This document shows positions 23,834 through 37,541 of a DNA stretch of 64,000 bases, piece after piece. The notes beneath the pieces were generated by a model. It saw only the letters and a list, made by a program, of their open reading frames with translations, made no database searches and was not told the origin of the DNA. The position numbers and the translations under genes are program-made. Numbering within the stretch: the first letter of the stretch is position 1; each line of letters starts with the position of its first letter. Location of the stretch: positions 124,001 through 188,000 of the forward strand of contig WFMF01000238.1 in assembly GCA_011033025.1 (NCBI GenBank), written 5' to 3'. Source of the DNA: Beroe forskalii. Lineage: Eukaryota > Ctenophora > Nuda > Beroida > Beroidae.

Positions 23834-26800
23834 GGATCACTTCAGTTTGAGCTAAGGTCAGTTGGTAGGAAAGTCAGTCGAGTGTGTTTGAATGATATTT
23901 TCTTGGATAGCTAAGTATTTCATCAAACTAATATAATATTATTTTGGAGATCGTTTCAACGTTGACTGCGATAAAATTTCTAATTCGACAGCTAGTTAAT
24001 TAAGAAACTAATAAACGGATTACCCGGGTGCTTTATCAAACTTGACAGTAAGATTTGTCTCGAATAACTACTAAAAATGTCAAACTATTCACAAAGCTTC
24101 TAGGCGTGATATAATATCCAACAAACACACAAAAACAGTCAGAGTCAGACTGAGAATTAAATGCTCCAGAACCATCCAGAACCATATATAATACGCTTCA
24201 TCATGAGTCAAATACTCATATTAGATTTGAGATTTATGGTTGTACATAACATGCAAACTCGTCGTGAAATATACTGCATATTTCCAATGAAGCCCTTCAT
24301 AAGCCCCCCTACTCAATATATTTATACTCTGATACTGTGTTCAGAGCTGTAATCTAGTACAATGCTGAAGCTACAAGAGCCAAAATAAACTCCTTCTCAA
24401 GGTATACTATGTCTTCTGTAATCTAAGAATCTAAAATGTTTCAACGTACAAGAGCCAAAATACTGTTGACGACCGATTAGCTTACCCACGGTTGCAATAG
24501 CCATTGACCAATCCGCACGCGATAAGAGCGTTAACTCGCGTGCTGATTGGTCAGTGTCAAGTCGATTTCGGGGAATGTTATAATATAGAGCAATTTTCCA
24601 ACTCGCAATCAACAAGAGCCAAGAAAGTAGGGCTATGTTGATTGTGGATTTATAAGATACAAATAAATAAATCAGAGCATCTGGGAATTATCTTCTCCTT
24701 AATTGCCGTTCAATGGAAAAAAGAGTAGAAAATTAAGAGCTGAATACCCATAGAAAAGCGAGAATATTTAGATATTATAGACTACCAAATATTAACAGGC
24801 TAATTCCAACGCCTAAATTCACCTCAAAGTGACGAAATATATTCATGTTGATGGCTTTTACATGTGCGCAATGTACAATATATGTACACCTAGCAAATAT
24901 ATAAAGTGCAAGACTTTGACATGAACGCTTGAGGGATAATAACACGGGTCACGAGCCGATAATACGCAACCGAGACAGTCGTCATTATCAGGGTTTAAAC
25001 TGGAGAATTGATGACGTCACACCGCCTATTTTTCACGAACAGTCAGAAACTTCTGTTCCGAGTGTCGTGTGCCAACAGCTCAAACATATACCGTGTAGAA
25101 ACTCAGGCCACCTTGAGCCATGTAAAGTAACCATGCTGGATCCATGGTTATTTCGTCACTCGCAACTGCCTATATATTTTTCATAGAAAATTTACCCATA
25201 TACATATTTTTATCTGGGAGAATATTTTACAGTGCAGCGTGATTTTTGCAGCTCCAAACTAGTCCAGGATTATATGCACAGCTGCCAAGGAAACCTTGCA
25301 GTTGCAAGATGTTTTAAAGTTGGAGGTGAGAAGGCAATGTTTGCAGTTTGAAGTGATGGAATAGTCAAGGTCCAAGATGGGTAAAAATAAAATAAGAGTT
25401 TTAAAAATGTTGCATATTGTGATATCTGCCAACTTTTCACGCAGGGACTATAATATTGTGAAGTCAGCTCTTAAGAAAAATCACGACTGCTGTAATGGCA
25501 TTTTCAACATTGCGCGTGGTAGAAACAGATAGGTAATTCAGGAAGTTGGAACAATCAAGTACGATATTTCTATCAATAGAAATCAAATACATCTGACCAG
25601 AATAAATGAAATTCAAAATCACGCTTGGTGATAGAAAAGTAGAAAATCACGTTTGGCTAAGAAAAGAATCATGCCTGGTAGGTTAAATCGCAGTTACAGC
25701 CATTAGGGAAAAATCAACTCAAATCATGGCCGATCATAACATGTCCAGGCCCTCTGTGACTAACGTTTTACGCTACAATGATCCCAACTAAACTTTAGGC
25801 TACTTAAATAGTGGACATACGACCAAAACCAAGCGAAAGTAGGTAAAATATTTGGTAGGTAAAATATGATAGCCGTTGGCTACGATAGCCGTTTGGAATA
25901 TATAAAGTCCGGGGTCATGAGATCGCTAAAACTTGAATGATTTCCAAGTCACGGGAATTTGAAACACAAGTATATACTTTAAAGGGGTAGTTATAATACC
26001 TTAGAAAAATAATATCCGTTAATAAGGCTCCCAAATGTCTACATACGTAGTTTGTTTCGTCAGAATACGTTACAGGAATTAGAATGCCTAAATATATTGG
26101 CATACACTCTTTTATGGCTGAATCAAGAATCGCTCAATTTATATATCTCATGTGATACAAATTCAGATTGAATTATCAATATTTCCTACCAAAATTAAGA
26201 TTTAATTCTGGTGATGATCAATATGTGAATTTACATCGTACGCTTGAATTACTATCGCACCATACTAAATATTATATAACCTGATTAATCACACATATAT
26301 TATGCCATATATTATGGCATGTGCCCAACAATCAACCATTATATATAGGGTATATAGATGCCAAGGTGGCATCATGCCAAGAACCACTCAATGAACCATG
26401 GGATATATGTTGTATCGGATTCCGCGTACGGGACCATGCTATAATATAAACATCTGATTTATTATATTCCGATATATCTAATTCAGTGCTCTTAAATTAA
26501 TAAGGCAAGCTATATAACGAAACACATGGTGGTAAGAAATAGAAACTTATTAATAGGTTTCGTTATATTTGGCAACTATAGCATTACAACTTCTCTCCTA
26601 GGGATCAGTTATAGGGGTCTTAGCAACAACTAGAAAACACAATCTGATGAAAAGATAACAAATTTGAGTTGTATCTGATTGTCAAGTTATTTGACAATCA
26701 AAAAAACTCAACATCGCCCGTAAAATGACAAAAAAACAGATAAAGAAAAGCAACTTAACATGTGCCTTTGTGATACAAGCCAAGCTTTTATACCATTTCC

Positions 26801-29330
26801 GGTATGAAATAAAAACGATACTACATCAGCTATCAACTTATCAAAGTATCAAGGAAATAAAACGAGCCCTAAAAATCAACATTTACATATTACGTAACAG
26901 AAAGATGATGAAGGTAACTAAAATACATAAGCAATCAAATATAAGACTAGTATTTATACTGAGTAAATTAATGAGTTAATATATAATGTAGTCACGATTA
27001 TAATAGAGATTTAATTATTTACCAGGGCAGCCATCAAAACATAATAATATTCTAACAGGAGTGAGATATATAAATACTAGCGTGATATGAGGAGCAGGTG
27101 ATTGTAATATTTAATTTTAGACTTGTGACATCATTTAAAGAGATAAGATGCTGATCTAGTTTGGACGAAAATAGAAATGGTGAGGTGAAATCGGTCCCAA
27201 AATAACAAATTACCATATCAGTTGCAAGGTCTTGCAAGGTAATTCGGAGTGCAAAGTCGAAGTCTGTCGAATAGGGACTGAGTCAGGCAACAAGGCTATC
27301 CTAGATGATGATTGAGGGTCAAAAAGTTAAAAGTAGTTTTTGAGCAGGTGCGATACGAAACAAAACTTCGTCAAACAGAAATGGCATTTTCCTTTGTTAC
27401 ATTGGCGTTTTTACGTACAAATGCGTCGGGCGCGCTGCCAAAAACCTGCTCGGAAGACCCTAAGCGACGCGCGGCGTGGGAATTTTAAGTGTAAATTCCC
27501 AGCGGCGTTGCACATTCCACATACCAACGAATTCCTGCGTGAGTCATGCAGATTGCAGGAATTCCGAATTCGTTGACATGTGGATTTTACATAACGTAGT
27601 GTGCCAGTAACTCACTATTTGAGTATTTGCAACTCGCTAATCAGTTCCAAAAGGCCAATAGCCAAAATGCCACGCTGGATTTGGAAGATCTGTAGAATAG
27701 TGACGTCCTAGAGTGAAATGACATATTTTATAGGTACATGAATTATATTAAATCTGTTTATACCTAACCGTTTAAGGAAACAAAACCAAAAGATCTGTAG
27801 AATAAGCCAAATGCGAAGATGTGGAATGGTATCGAGAGCATATTGAGTGGTGCCAACGTCACAGAGTTGGCATGTGCAAGTACCGTTATTCGTCAAGCTT
27901 GATTTGATGCTGAGTGGTGTCAACGTGATAGTTAATTGGTTGTTTGTTGTTTATAACATGGGGGATCGGAGAAAATCACCCATCAGAAAAACGACCTGCA
28001 ATAACAGAAAAACAACAAATATAAAAACTTTTCGAATAAAGCGCCAAGAACAGCTATATCCAATTATGTAATTGTGAGAGAAACATAATACTGCAGCTCA
28101 TCGGAAACAAGTGAACAATAGCGTCATTATCGATAACGTTCTATTTTTACTACAATATGTATGATGTGATTAAATAGCGTACTTATGTATGCGAGCTGTA
28201 TGTCTTTTGGACAAGAAATAGTCCTATATATCATCAATAAGTACCATTGTAAGTCATGATAATGACGTAACTCCTCAAACCGCCAATACTGAGACTTGAA
28301 GCTACCTGCTTTAGCTATCATCTAGTCTATAGCTCTGTTGAGATCGCATATAATGTCATTATGAAGCACATCATGTCATGAACATGTTGTCACATACAGA
28401 TATCGGTTGTTTACTCGATATATGAGCACAATAAAAAGGATATATTTGCATTGACGTATTGAAAACTACATATTAGAAAAGTACATACTAGCAAAGTGTC
28501 CTTGCTTGTGAAGAAAAATATTTAAATGTTTACTGAAAAATTAAATGAAATACAAAAAAATGGGGGGAAACAAAAGCGAAATGATTCTTGAAAAAAAGCA
28601 CAAAAGAAGTCACTGAGAAATTAAAATTCAGACCATACCAATCACTCACCAAAGATCAAAAAATTATGAACGTTACTCACATCGAAAGCACAAAACTACA
28701 AGTGTAATGTAAAGTGCAATCAGTTACATGATGTCAAAGTGTCAATCTCATGATGAATATGAAATGTAACTTATGATGGTCTTGAAGCATGCTCCATAAA
28801 ATATAGAACATGAATAGCTTGACGTTGTACAGGATTGATGCTTGTTGGTCGGAAAAACGAATAAAATATCAAGACATGTCAGAAAGATTTTTCCCGAAGC
28901 TATCCTTTCAAATAGTCATCAACATGCGCTTCAGAATTCATCACATTAGCTCATTAACTCATTAAAACTTAAGTGAAATGGTAAAAAACAACAACTAATC
29001 AGTATTAATTAGAGATTGTAAATTAAAGTCCAGGTTAGAGGTAAGGACTGTCTCCAAGTCCAGAGTGTCCCTATTTATACTTTTATGCTACACAGAAAAT
29101 CCGAATCAAGTTTAAATCACACTTCACACCATACTATTTTAAGGGGTGGGTTGGGACAAAAGGCACACTTTGTTTTATTTCTGAACGTGTAATCATAGCT
29201 TTTTAAACCTGGAAATAGCGTTCACGCTGCACATTTCAAATGGCATATCAGTTAGTGGCCCGCAGAGTTTGTGCTTGAGAATTGAAAATCGTGCTCGGTG
29301 ACCTAAAGTCTCACTTAAATGAATAGGCGA
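23834..29330. other. gene-poor AT-rich region
   Basis: No supported exon found. Recognisable pieces are a dispersed repeat (24478-24580), a partial AATAGGCGG MITE (24980-25033), a short inverted repeat with CAACGAATTC arms (27510-27590) in a GC-rich patch, and another partial MITE (28240-28285). The open frames are 60-85 codons and look like chance. Confidence 0.45.
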
Positions 29331-29363
29331 CTGACAACTTGGTTCTGGTTGTCATGATTCAGA

Positions 29364-29552
29364 ATGAGATATTTGATTAATACCAAATCGCCCATTGTCA
29401 TTGGCGACATTATGCTAACCTTTATAGCTGCAGCTGGCTGCTTGTTTCTTATTTTCATTGGCAACTCGTTATATTGTCACCCTCCTAATGAAAATAAAAC
29501 TTGGGGAACTTGTACAAGACGAGCAAATAAACTTGAAGAAGGACAATTCTAA
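29364..29552 (+). CDS. small possible membrane ORF (62 aa)
   Basis: ATG to TAA, 62 residues, with one hydrophobic segment (GDIMLTFIAAAGCLFLIFIG) followed by a short Cys/Asn-rich tail with an NKT sequon. No splice sites or homology are recognised. It could be a micropeptide, an exon, or chance. Confidence 0.22.
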   Translation: MRYLINTKSPIVIGDIMLTFIAAAGCLFLIFIGNSLYCHPPNENKTWGTCTRRANKLEEGQF

Positions 29553-29984
29553 AATAAGTAAACTACACCATTGAGTGTTGGTTTTAATCACTTAGTTTTA
29601 ATCACTTTTAAGCGACAGCCATTTAGTTATAAGCTTTCAAATCGTGCATAAACTGAGGACATATCCAGCTGGGGGACCAATCTGAGATGGAACTTTTCAG
29701 TTAAAAAGTAAAAATCTGATAGCAAAAGTTTCTGAAAGAACCCCAGAACACGCCAACATTATACCTACACGTCATCTACTGAATAAAGCGCAAAACGGAG
29801 AAGTTTAACAAAAGAAGTAGCTTAACAAAACATTGCTTTTATTACTAAACCACTTACTAAAATAAACAGTTCACAGGGCAATATATCTCACATTTCATAA
29901 TTCATTAACCAGTTGCAGCAAGTCGACCGGGAGATATAATTAGCATGATCAGGTCAGGGACATGCCCACAAGGGAGATAGGGGG

Positions 29985-30140
29985 GTTAAGATGACGTCAT
30001 GATTTTAGCAAAATGTAGTAAATTGATGAAGTTAAACCGCCTATTTTTCAGACGGGTGGTTTAGGAGGTATAACGTCATCAATTCAGCGAATCAAATCAT
30101 AATAATGACATCATCAATTCACTTAATCAAATCGATTTAC
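29985..30140. mobile_element. AATAGGCGG-type MITE, rearranged copy
   Basis: Contains TGACGTCAT (29992-30000), AACCGCCTATTTTTCAGAC, and two further GACxTCATCAATTCA blocks at 30075-30122, in the order and orientation expected from two overlapping MITE ends. Confidence 0.6.
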
Positions 30141-31554
30141 CATTTTACTGGATTGTGATTATTGCAGAGACTATACAGTCTGTGTTAATATAGTTCAAAT
30201 TATCAATATGTGGTTGGTAATATACAAAGGTAAGTATTTTTATCGGTGATTTTACGTTTTATTTAATATTTGAACCGAAGGATATATTACCATTATATAC
30301 GCTGACTGTTTCTTGCAACGTAAGCATATAATTGAAAAACGAAGTGGTAATTTATTGTCATTAAAAGCTGGGAGTTAACTGAATTTTATTTCATCCAACA
30401 GGGACACCCAATATGGATGAAGTAGGGAAATAAACCATCATAATATTGCACAACATGAACGTTGACCAGTGTGTCGAACTGATAGTGTGTCCAAAGCAAT
30501 AGTAACGGAAACAAAATACGAATTTCAAAATATAGAAGTAAATAGAACATTTAAATTCAGGAATTCTGAGTATGTCTCACAACTTCGTACTTCACACCCT
30601 ATTTACAAGAGACCTATAACATTCGGCAAATCAGAATATGTCGTACGAAATTCAGGGTAATATATCCGGGGGTTCTTTGCGAAACGTACTCAAGTCAAAA
30701 TTTTGGAGTAAATTTGCTTTTAGCTTTCCCAGATTCTGTTTCGGAATGTGTCTGTTTCGGGATGGGCTCTATGTGAAACGAAACATGAAGATAAAAATCA
30801 AGAAAGGTTATCTCAATTAAGACTTATGAAAGGCATATTTAGTCAAGAAAATTTTCTGGACTCTGGTAAGAGTTAATGTTATGAATCAAGAAAAACACTA
30901 TGGATAAGACTTTCAAATTAGAGGAAACTTTATAATGAAGTTATGAAATGTGAAAGTTGCTCAACTCAAAATTATCGGAACTAATGAAAACCTCAAGTGC
31001 CGTCCTTGGAAACACGACAAATTCACTCCAATTATAAGGGATGAAAAAGTGACAATTCATCGTCACAAATTCCCAACTTCCAGCTATCATAATGACGTCA
31101 CACTTAACCGCCTGATATTTCACATTTTTAGGAATCTACTACGTATATTATATCGGATAACTGTGAACTTAGCGGTCACCTGAGGCACTCACCGTTTCCA
31201 ATTGGAGTTCTACCAAATTTAACGTAAATATTATATATATCAGAACTTCTGTTTCCTTGTCTACTTATTAAATACGCTTCGCCAGAATCCAAAAAGCGAA
31301 AGAAAATGACGTCACTATTTTGATTTACTGAAGTGAATTGTTTACGTTGACCAGTCATTTTGTCGAGCGTGACCATTCTATAATTCGAATGCTTGTTATA
31401 AAACGGGGGAGATAATAATCTTGTGGGAGGTATATAATCATGTGCCCTTGGTTAATGGGTTAGGGGAGTCAGGCGGGAGCCAACTATCGAGTATTCGAGT
31501 CGCGAGACCGTTCAGCATTAACTTGGAACCGTGTTATATTTAGAAGTAGAACAA

Positions 31555-32065
31555 AGAGTGGTGCCAGACTTCAAAGTTTATTGGAAAAGTGGTGTCAAAG
31601 ATCAGCCGTCAGAGTATTGGAAAAGTGGTGTCAATGATCAGCCGTCAGAATATTGGAAAAGTGGTGTCAAGGATCAGTCGTCAGAGTATTGGAAAAGTGG
31701 TGTCAAGGATCAGCCGTCAGAGTATTGGAAAAGTGGTGTCAAAGGTCAGCCGTCAGAGTGGTGTCAAAATAGTGTGTTGTTAAGGTAATTAAGTCGGAAG
31801 AGTGGTGTCAAAATGGAATGGAAACCGGAGGGAAGTGATGTCAAGGTGCTTTTGTAGACTGATGTTAGAAAGAAGTGTAGTCAAATGAGAAGGTGTTAAA
31901 AAAAACTGGTGTCAAAAGTAGAATGGTGTCAGAAAGAAGTGACCGTGTCAAAGTGGAATGGTTTCAGAAAGAAGGGGTGTCGAAAAGTATTGGTGTCAGA
32001 AAGAAGTTGTGTCAAAGTGATATGGTGTCACAGAGAAGAGGTGTCAAAGTGGAATTGTGTCATAA
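31555..32065 (+). repeat. GTGGTGTCAA minisatellite with a 36-bp higher-order unit
   Basis: At 31570-31765 a 36 bp unit (TATTGGAAAAGTGGTGTCAA plus GATCAGCCGTCAGAG) repeats about five times. From 31795 to 32065 the array decays into single AGTGGTGTCA-type units. Intergenic; no flanking exon found. Confidence 0.9.
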
Positions 32066-32220
32066 TTCGTAAAACAGCAACTGTAGTAAACCGCTTAAAG
32101 TGAACTAATGGCAGGCTTATAATAATTGTTATCTTCACTGGTGTCGATCATATCATTATTCATTGCTGTAAATTATAGCCACCATCACAGTGTTAATGAG
32201 CACAAAAAACAAAAAAGAAA

Positions 32221-32282
32221 ATAGATAGGCGGTTAAGATATTGTCATTATCATGATGAGCTGATGATCGCCTATTTTTGGAC
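32221..32282. mobile_element. AATAGGCGG MITE copy
   Basis: A 62 bp copy with ATAGGCGGTTAAGATATTGT at the left and GATCGCCTATTTTTGG at the right. Confidence 0.65.
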
Positions 32283-33596
32283 AGAGAATTTTAATTGTAC
32301 AGTTCTTATCCTATCTTGACACAACATTTGATGAAATACTTGGTCCAATTCAAATGGTGTCGCAGATGGAGAAGTTTTGTCCAAGTCGCGTCATGGCATA
32401 GCCAATCTACACTACCAAATGATATATTTCTTAAGGCATCATACGAATACGTAGGCGAAATAATGTCATCAACTCACTATTTTAACCAAAAAATAGCGTC
32501 GTCATTCCAATTTATATAATACACGGCTTATAAATCCAAGAAATATAATTTCTCGAGCTTGAACTATTCTTGAGACACGATTTAACATGATACATACAGG
32601 TAGTACCATTCACGAAATATTTGTAATAACAATAATCCGGGAAATCTCAAGAAGTAATTTCACCATACTTGGCATGGAGTGTATCTCTAGAGCTCTCAGT
32701 CGCAGAGATTTTTCAATGATTTGCTTTCTGAATTTCAATATCTTACGGAGCTTTTTAGAGATCTTGTGTTTGTTTGTGAATTTTGAAGTGAAGGTGTAAA
32801 ATCCTCCATAGAGCCTAGTTTGATGGGTTCTCAGCGTCAAGACCATTTTGCTAAATAATGTTTTAATTTGATATGAATAAGGGTACTTAAACATGAAATT
32901 CAAGTCGTTGAATTCAGTATTTAATTGTTGTTCTGTTCTAGAACTGATAAAAGTGACAACCTGAGCACTGTATATTCGAAGCGAATTAGCAACCTAGTCT
33001 TTTTTCTTTTTTTAAATGTTATAATCAGAATCACATGCAGCAACCTTTAACTAAATTAATTTAAATCTCATTAAATTCTCTCCGAATAATAAGCCCTTTT
33101 TGATGTTCTTTAACCAACAAGAATTGCGCTCGTTTTCTCCAACTTTGGCGAGCGCTTAAATTTCCCTCTCCCATTTGAAAATAAAGGTTTCACGTGCATT
33201 GATGATTCAATTCCATCATTTTTTCAAAATGTGTTAATTTGTTTTTCCTCCACAAATTGTTTAAAATTTCTCGCTTTTCAAACATTGGTAAAATGTGCAC
33301 TTGGACTTGGAGTGCGAAATTGTTCGCTAAAATTTAAGTTAAATTTTAGCTAACAATTTGATCGGCCAGCTAAAGCTTAACCTCCGTGTTGCCCTAACCA
33401 GAACCATGGTTTCGCGCACAGAGTGCGCGGCAAGCGCCCCTAGTAAGAGTAACTTGCGCGCACCACGCATGATGTTGAGCTGCAGCGCCGCGCACAAAAC
33501 CTGTTCGATATGTACATCCATCCTGATCTTGCGGAGTGAATTGCGCACAACTGCGCGCGCAATTAAGGTTGCTATGCGACTCCACCTGATGGTACC

Positions 33597-33692
33597 ATTG
33601 TTGACGAAATCTCCCTCAAATATGTGGACATCTCCCTCAAATTTGTGGACATCTCCCTCAAAATTTGTGGACATATCTCCCTCAAATTTTCC
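33597..33692 (+). repeat. 24-bp tandem repeat
   Basis: Four copies of CTCCCTCAAATTTGTGGACAT with small variations, next to a GC-rich patch (33360-33590). No coding support. Confidence 0.85.
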
Positions 33693-34435
33693 GGGCCCTT
33701 TTCAGAATTAACAGTACGGATAAAGGTAGTATACACATCGTCCTAATTTTTGTCGACCCGATTTTCTCAAAATACACGATCTCTGCTAACCCTCTCATTT
33801 GCCTTTTTGTAAAACAAAAACGCAATTGGAGAGGGAAAAAATGGCTATCAAGGTTTGCTAGTACCATTGATTCATTTAAATGAATCTAAAATCAAGATGT
33901 TGGCGCTAACCAGCGAAACGTATGAATCACCACAGAATTCAAATTACTGCAATTATTACTTAATCAAATTTACAAAACGTGGGAAGACGATAGCAGTGTT
34001 TTGTTTAACATCATGGTGACGCAGTAACCATGGAATTCAGCAAATTTTAGCAGAGCAAGATGTTGTTACTGACGTCATTATAAAGCGTTAAAATGGCTAA
34101 TTTAAAGAACCAATCTGTCTGTTATTTAAATGGACCAATATTTATAAAGGCTCAGGTTAACAGTTTATCTTATCAGAACTGTTACCGAATGCACGTCAAT
34201 TGCGAAAGTTTGAAAGTCTTTTAAACGTTCTCACTTCCTCTTGGCTCAGTGTTTCAAATCGAGGTTCTGTAAAACTGGAAACCAGTGATTACAAAACTAG
34301 GCGAGTAGAAAGTTAGTCATGTTTCAAATGGGTGCTAAACCGCAGATAAGGAAATTTTAAAGCTTTGATTCATGTTTGAATCACGAAAATATGCCACCTG
34401 TGAGGATTGGCACAAGCCCACTTTGACACAACTGT

Positions 34436-34725
34436 AGCAGCTTGACACCAGTCTACATTGACACCAGTCTACATTGACACCAGTTTACATTGACACTAGT
34501 TTTCATTGACACCATTCACATTGACACCAGTTTACATTGACACCAGTTTACATTGACACCAGTTTACATTGGCACTAGTTTACATTGACACCAGTTTACA
34601 TTGGCACTGCTATAGCAGCTTGACACCAGTTTACATTGACACCAGTAGGTATATATCAACACATTATACATACAATGGCTCCGATAAAGCTTGACACCAG
34701 TTTTCGCAAATTCCTTGACACCGGT
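34436..34725 (-). repeat. TTGACACCAG minisatellite (same family, opposite orientation)
   Basis: About 14 units of 16-17 bp (TTGACACCAGTTTACA). The core TGACACCA is the reverse complement of TGGTGTCA in the four other arrays. Intergenic. Confidence 0.9.
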
Positions 34726-34864
34726 TGGACCGCAAGCAAAATTGTTTCAAGTTTTCTACAAAAGCATTTAAAAAACTGAAAATTAGCTCTTGGTTGAGTT
34801 GTTGAGACTATAATTGACACGAAATTGATTACTGAAAATTAGTAAAGAAACATTGGAGTTTTAA

Positions 34865-35473
34865 AGGACGAGTAAAGCGAAGAAATTTTGTTCAAATATC
34901 GTTCTGAGACGTTGTACACAGAATCTAGGGCAATTCTCTAATCTAATCATTAAAAAACGAAGATTCTACCACACCTACAAGACGAGATATTCCCTTCCAT
35001 ATATTTATCATACATAACATGCAGTTGATGTCGGAATTTGGTCCCCTTCCTATCCACGCGACCTTGCATGTTATGTATTTTGCATGTTATTAATCTTGTG
35101 TTTTGGTATAATTATCCATCCCATATGAGTGGTTAAACACTGTTTTGCTTCGTCTAGTGGAATTCTCAATTCTATGAGTCAATAATAAAAACCAACAAAT
35201 CCATCTAATTAGTAATCGAGGCGTGAAAAAATCAATCAAAACCGTCAAAAACAGTGGAATATATACTGTGTTTACATAGTGAACTCAGGGTGTAATTTGA
35301 TACTGGGGACCATACTGCATCATATTTTGCGCCTAGAATTGCTCTTTGATTTAGCTATAGCGTGCGGTAGGAAGTGAATAGAAACATCGGACTTTGACTA
35401 AAGTGCTTTTAATTATGATACCTATCATAATATGAAATATTTTGTATACCTTAAATTTCGCTTTACTCGTCCT
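34865..35473. mobile_element. piggyBac-like MITE flanked by TTAA
   Basis: Terminal inverted repeats of about 18 bp (AGGACGAGTAAAGCGAA at the left, TTCGCTTTACTCGTCCT at the right) bound a 609 bp AT-rich element. TTAA stands immediately outside both ends (34861-34864 and 35474-35477), the target site preferred by piggyBac transposases. No transposase is encoded. A second, partial copy of the right part lies at 53111-53371. Confidence 0.85.
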
Positions 35474-35638
35474 TTAAAAACGATCAGACTCGAGAATAAA
35501 AACTCAGGTACTACAAAGTACAAACTGTGAAGAAAAAAGTGGTTGATTATATAACTCAATAATGAGAGTAGACAACACCAACGGAAAATCTAATTCTATT
35601 AACGCTTCACCATGAATAAACCCCTACACTGCTAACAA

Positions 35639-35714
35639 ATAATAGGCGCCTTGCAGTGATGTCAGTATCAGGAGCCAAAGTAGCGAATACTGATTAAGTT
35701 ACCCGCCTATTCGG
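35639..35714. mobile_element. AATAGGCG MITE copy
   Basis: AATAATAGGCGCCTTGCAGT at the left and TTACCCGCCTATTCGG at the right, 76 bp, with a GATGTCAG remnant of the TGACGTCAT block. Confidence 0.6.
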
Positions 35715-35819
35715 CAGTGGTGACTGCTAATCTTGAGTAATTACAGGATGAAATGGCAGTGAATCTAATATAAATTAAATGAATACCCTTTCTTCAACAT
35801 CTACTGCGCGCGAAAGGGT

Positions 35820-35938
35820 ATTAGCTTACCCATAGAATCCTAGAATGGTCATGAAATAGACCAATCAGCAAGCGAGTTTGCAGTCAACTCGCGCGCTGAT
35901 TGGGTAATTTGAAATGGACCTGTGGGTAAGCTAGCACA
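35820..35938. repeat. inverted repeat, TTAGCTTACCCA ends
   Basis: TTAGCTTACCCATAG at the left and GTGGGTAAGCTA at the right, with GACCAATCAGCAAGCGAG and its inverted partner CTCGCGCGCTGATTGGG in the middle. Same family as 9180-9365 and 24478-24580. Confidence 0.7.
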
Positions 35939-36195
35939 CTTTTGATGTTAGTTTTTAATAGGCTGATGCTGCAAGGGGGCAGAAGATTAGAAGAATGACC
36001 TTCAATATTACAGTAAAATCCGATGTTTAGTAAATTATTTTAACTGTTTGGTGGGAAGATCAGTTTCACACAATTAAAGATAATTATTTAAATATTTAAC
36101 TTCAAGAAATCTCAATATTTCACCGAGTAGGTACTGTCTGGTATCTGATTTAAGGCATAAATAAAATATACGAAGATATAAGTGAGTTGCCCAAA

Positions 36196-36932
36196 AGTCA
36201 GGGGATCCTCCACGAACGGAGATAAGTGTACTTAAGAAATACTTATGATCGATTTTAAGAGTGCTCATTAATATTCTGTTCACGAAACTTGAGTTAAGAA
36301 GATATTTCGCACTTATATTTTTCTTCTTAGGAACTTCCTAAATATTTAAGAAGACCTCTCATAAACCCTTCTTAAGTCTGCGTTACGCTCCATATTTGAT
36401 GCGTGAGTCAAACGTGAGCTTAATTGGGGTCTTCCTAACTCACTAAGTGCACTTAACTTTCTTCTTAACTTCACTATATTTAGGTGCATCACTAAGAGCG
36501 GTTTTATCCTTCTTAACGTCTTCTTAGGGTGATCCTAACTCAGGAATGGGATTCAATTTCAATCAAATAATTATTATATCGCCCCACATTATTGAGTTAG
36601 AACAGTTTATTGGAAATGTTTCCATAGCAGCGATAGGAAATACTATCTTAATTAGCTTATGCTTGGCGTGACACAAAATCAATTATCCTTTCTTGGCCTC
36701 TGATTGGCTTGTGCACCATGCATGTGATCTGCGTTAGCTCATTCACGTGACACATACTACAACACTTAAGAAGGGTTTCGTGGACAAGAAAATCCATCTT
36801 AAGGACAATATTGGTTAAGAAGGAAAGTTTCATGAACAGTCATAACTCGCGTTCCTAAATATGAAAAGTGTTCTTAACTTTATGATCACTTTAAAGAAGG
36901 AAGTTTCGTGGAGGAGCTCCTGGGCTTGTGTT
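36196..36932. mobile_element. non-autonomous TIR element, about 0.73 kb
   Basis: The left end (CCTCCACGAACGGAGATAAG) and the reverse complement of the right end (CTCCTCCACGAAACTTCC) match imperfectly. Matching sub-blocks follow inside (a GTTCACGAAACTT type motif about 90 bp in from each end). The interior is rich in CTTAAGAAG-type palindromes. No transposase frame. Confidence 0.6.
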
Positions 36933-37450
36933 GCCTTTACAGTTGCCAGTTAGTCGTAAGACTGGTGTCATCAGTTGATAAATCTAAATAGTTAATATTT
37001 TAAAGAAGAAATCACTCACATCAGTCGATAGGTTAGCGTCCATTTTTCATGCAACCTAGCTGTAATAGCTAAATGGCTTCATGGCTTATTTGGTAATTGG
37101 CATAAAAAGGAAAAAAACTTGTTTTTTATACTTTTAGGATATGATACCCAATTAAGTTCAAATTAAAGTCTATGGACTATGCACACAGTTTTATGGGTTT
37201 TCTTAGCTTCCTGGAAGTCAATGATTCACCGGGACCCAGCGATGTAAATCCATGCGCACAAACTAAAAACGTTAAAAGTAGATACATTTTACAATGCATC
37301 TGTAATGCATCAATGGAAACAATTACAAATATTTCCTCTGTATGTAACGGAATGAATCTATAAAAGACCTTTATCGTATGATTCCTTGTAGCAGTGCCAA
37401 AAAACGTACGTTCTACGTAGGAAGATGCGCTCTTATAAAAATAAAGGTAC

Positions 37451-37541
37451 GTTCAGAATAAATAGGCGGTCGCAATGACGTCATTAACACTGTGCGCGCT
37501 GCCAAATTGTTGAAAATAACCGCCTATTTTTCGTGACTGGT
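37451..37541. mobile_element. AATAGGCGGT MITE (copy 2 of the subtype)
   Basis: AAATAGGCGGTCGCAATGAC ... GCCAAATTGTTGAAAATAAC then CGCCTATTTTTCG; very similar to 22981-23057. Confidence 0.8.

Noticed and set aside
26725..26979. An 84-codon Lys/Ile-rich plus-strand frame
   Set aside because: Composition is that of AT-rich DNA read at random; no domain, signal or splice context.
33339..33711. Overlapping 111- and 117-codon frames on both strands
   Set aside because: They lie over a GC-rich patch and a 24-bp tandem repeat, with no splice sites or recognisable protein; likely chance.
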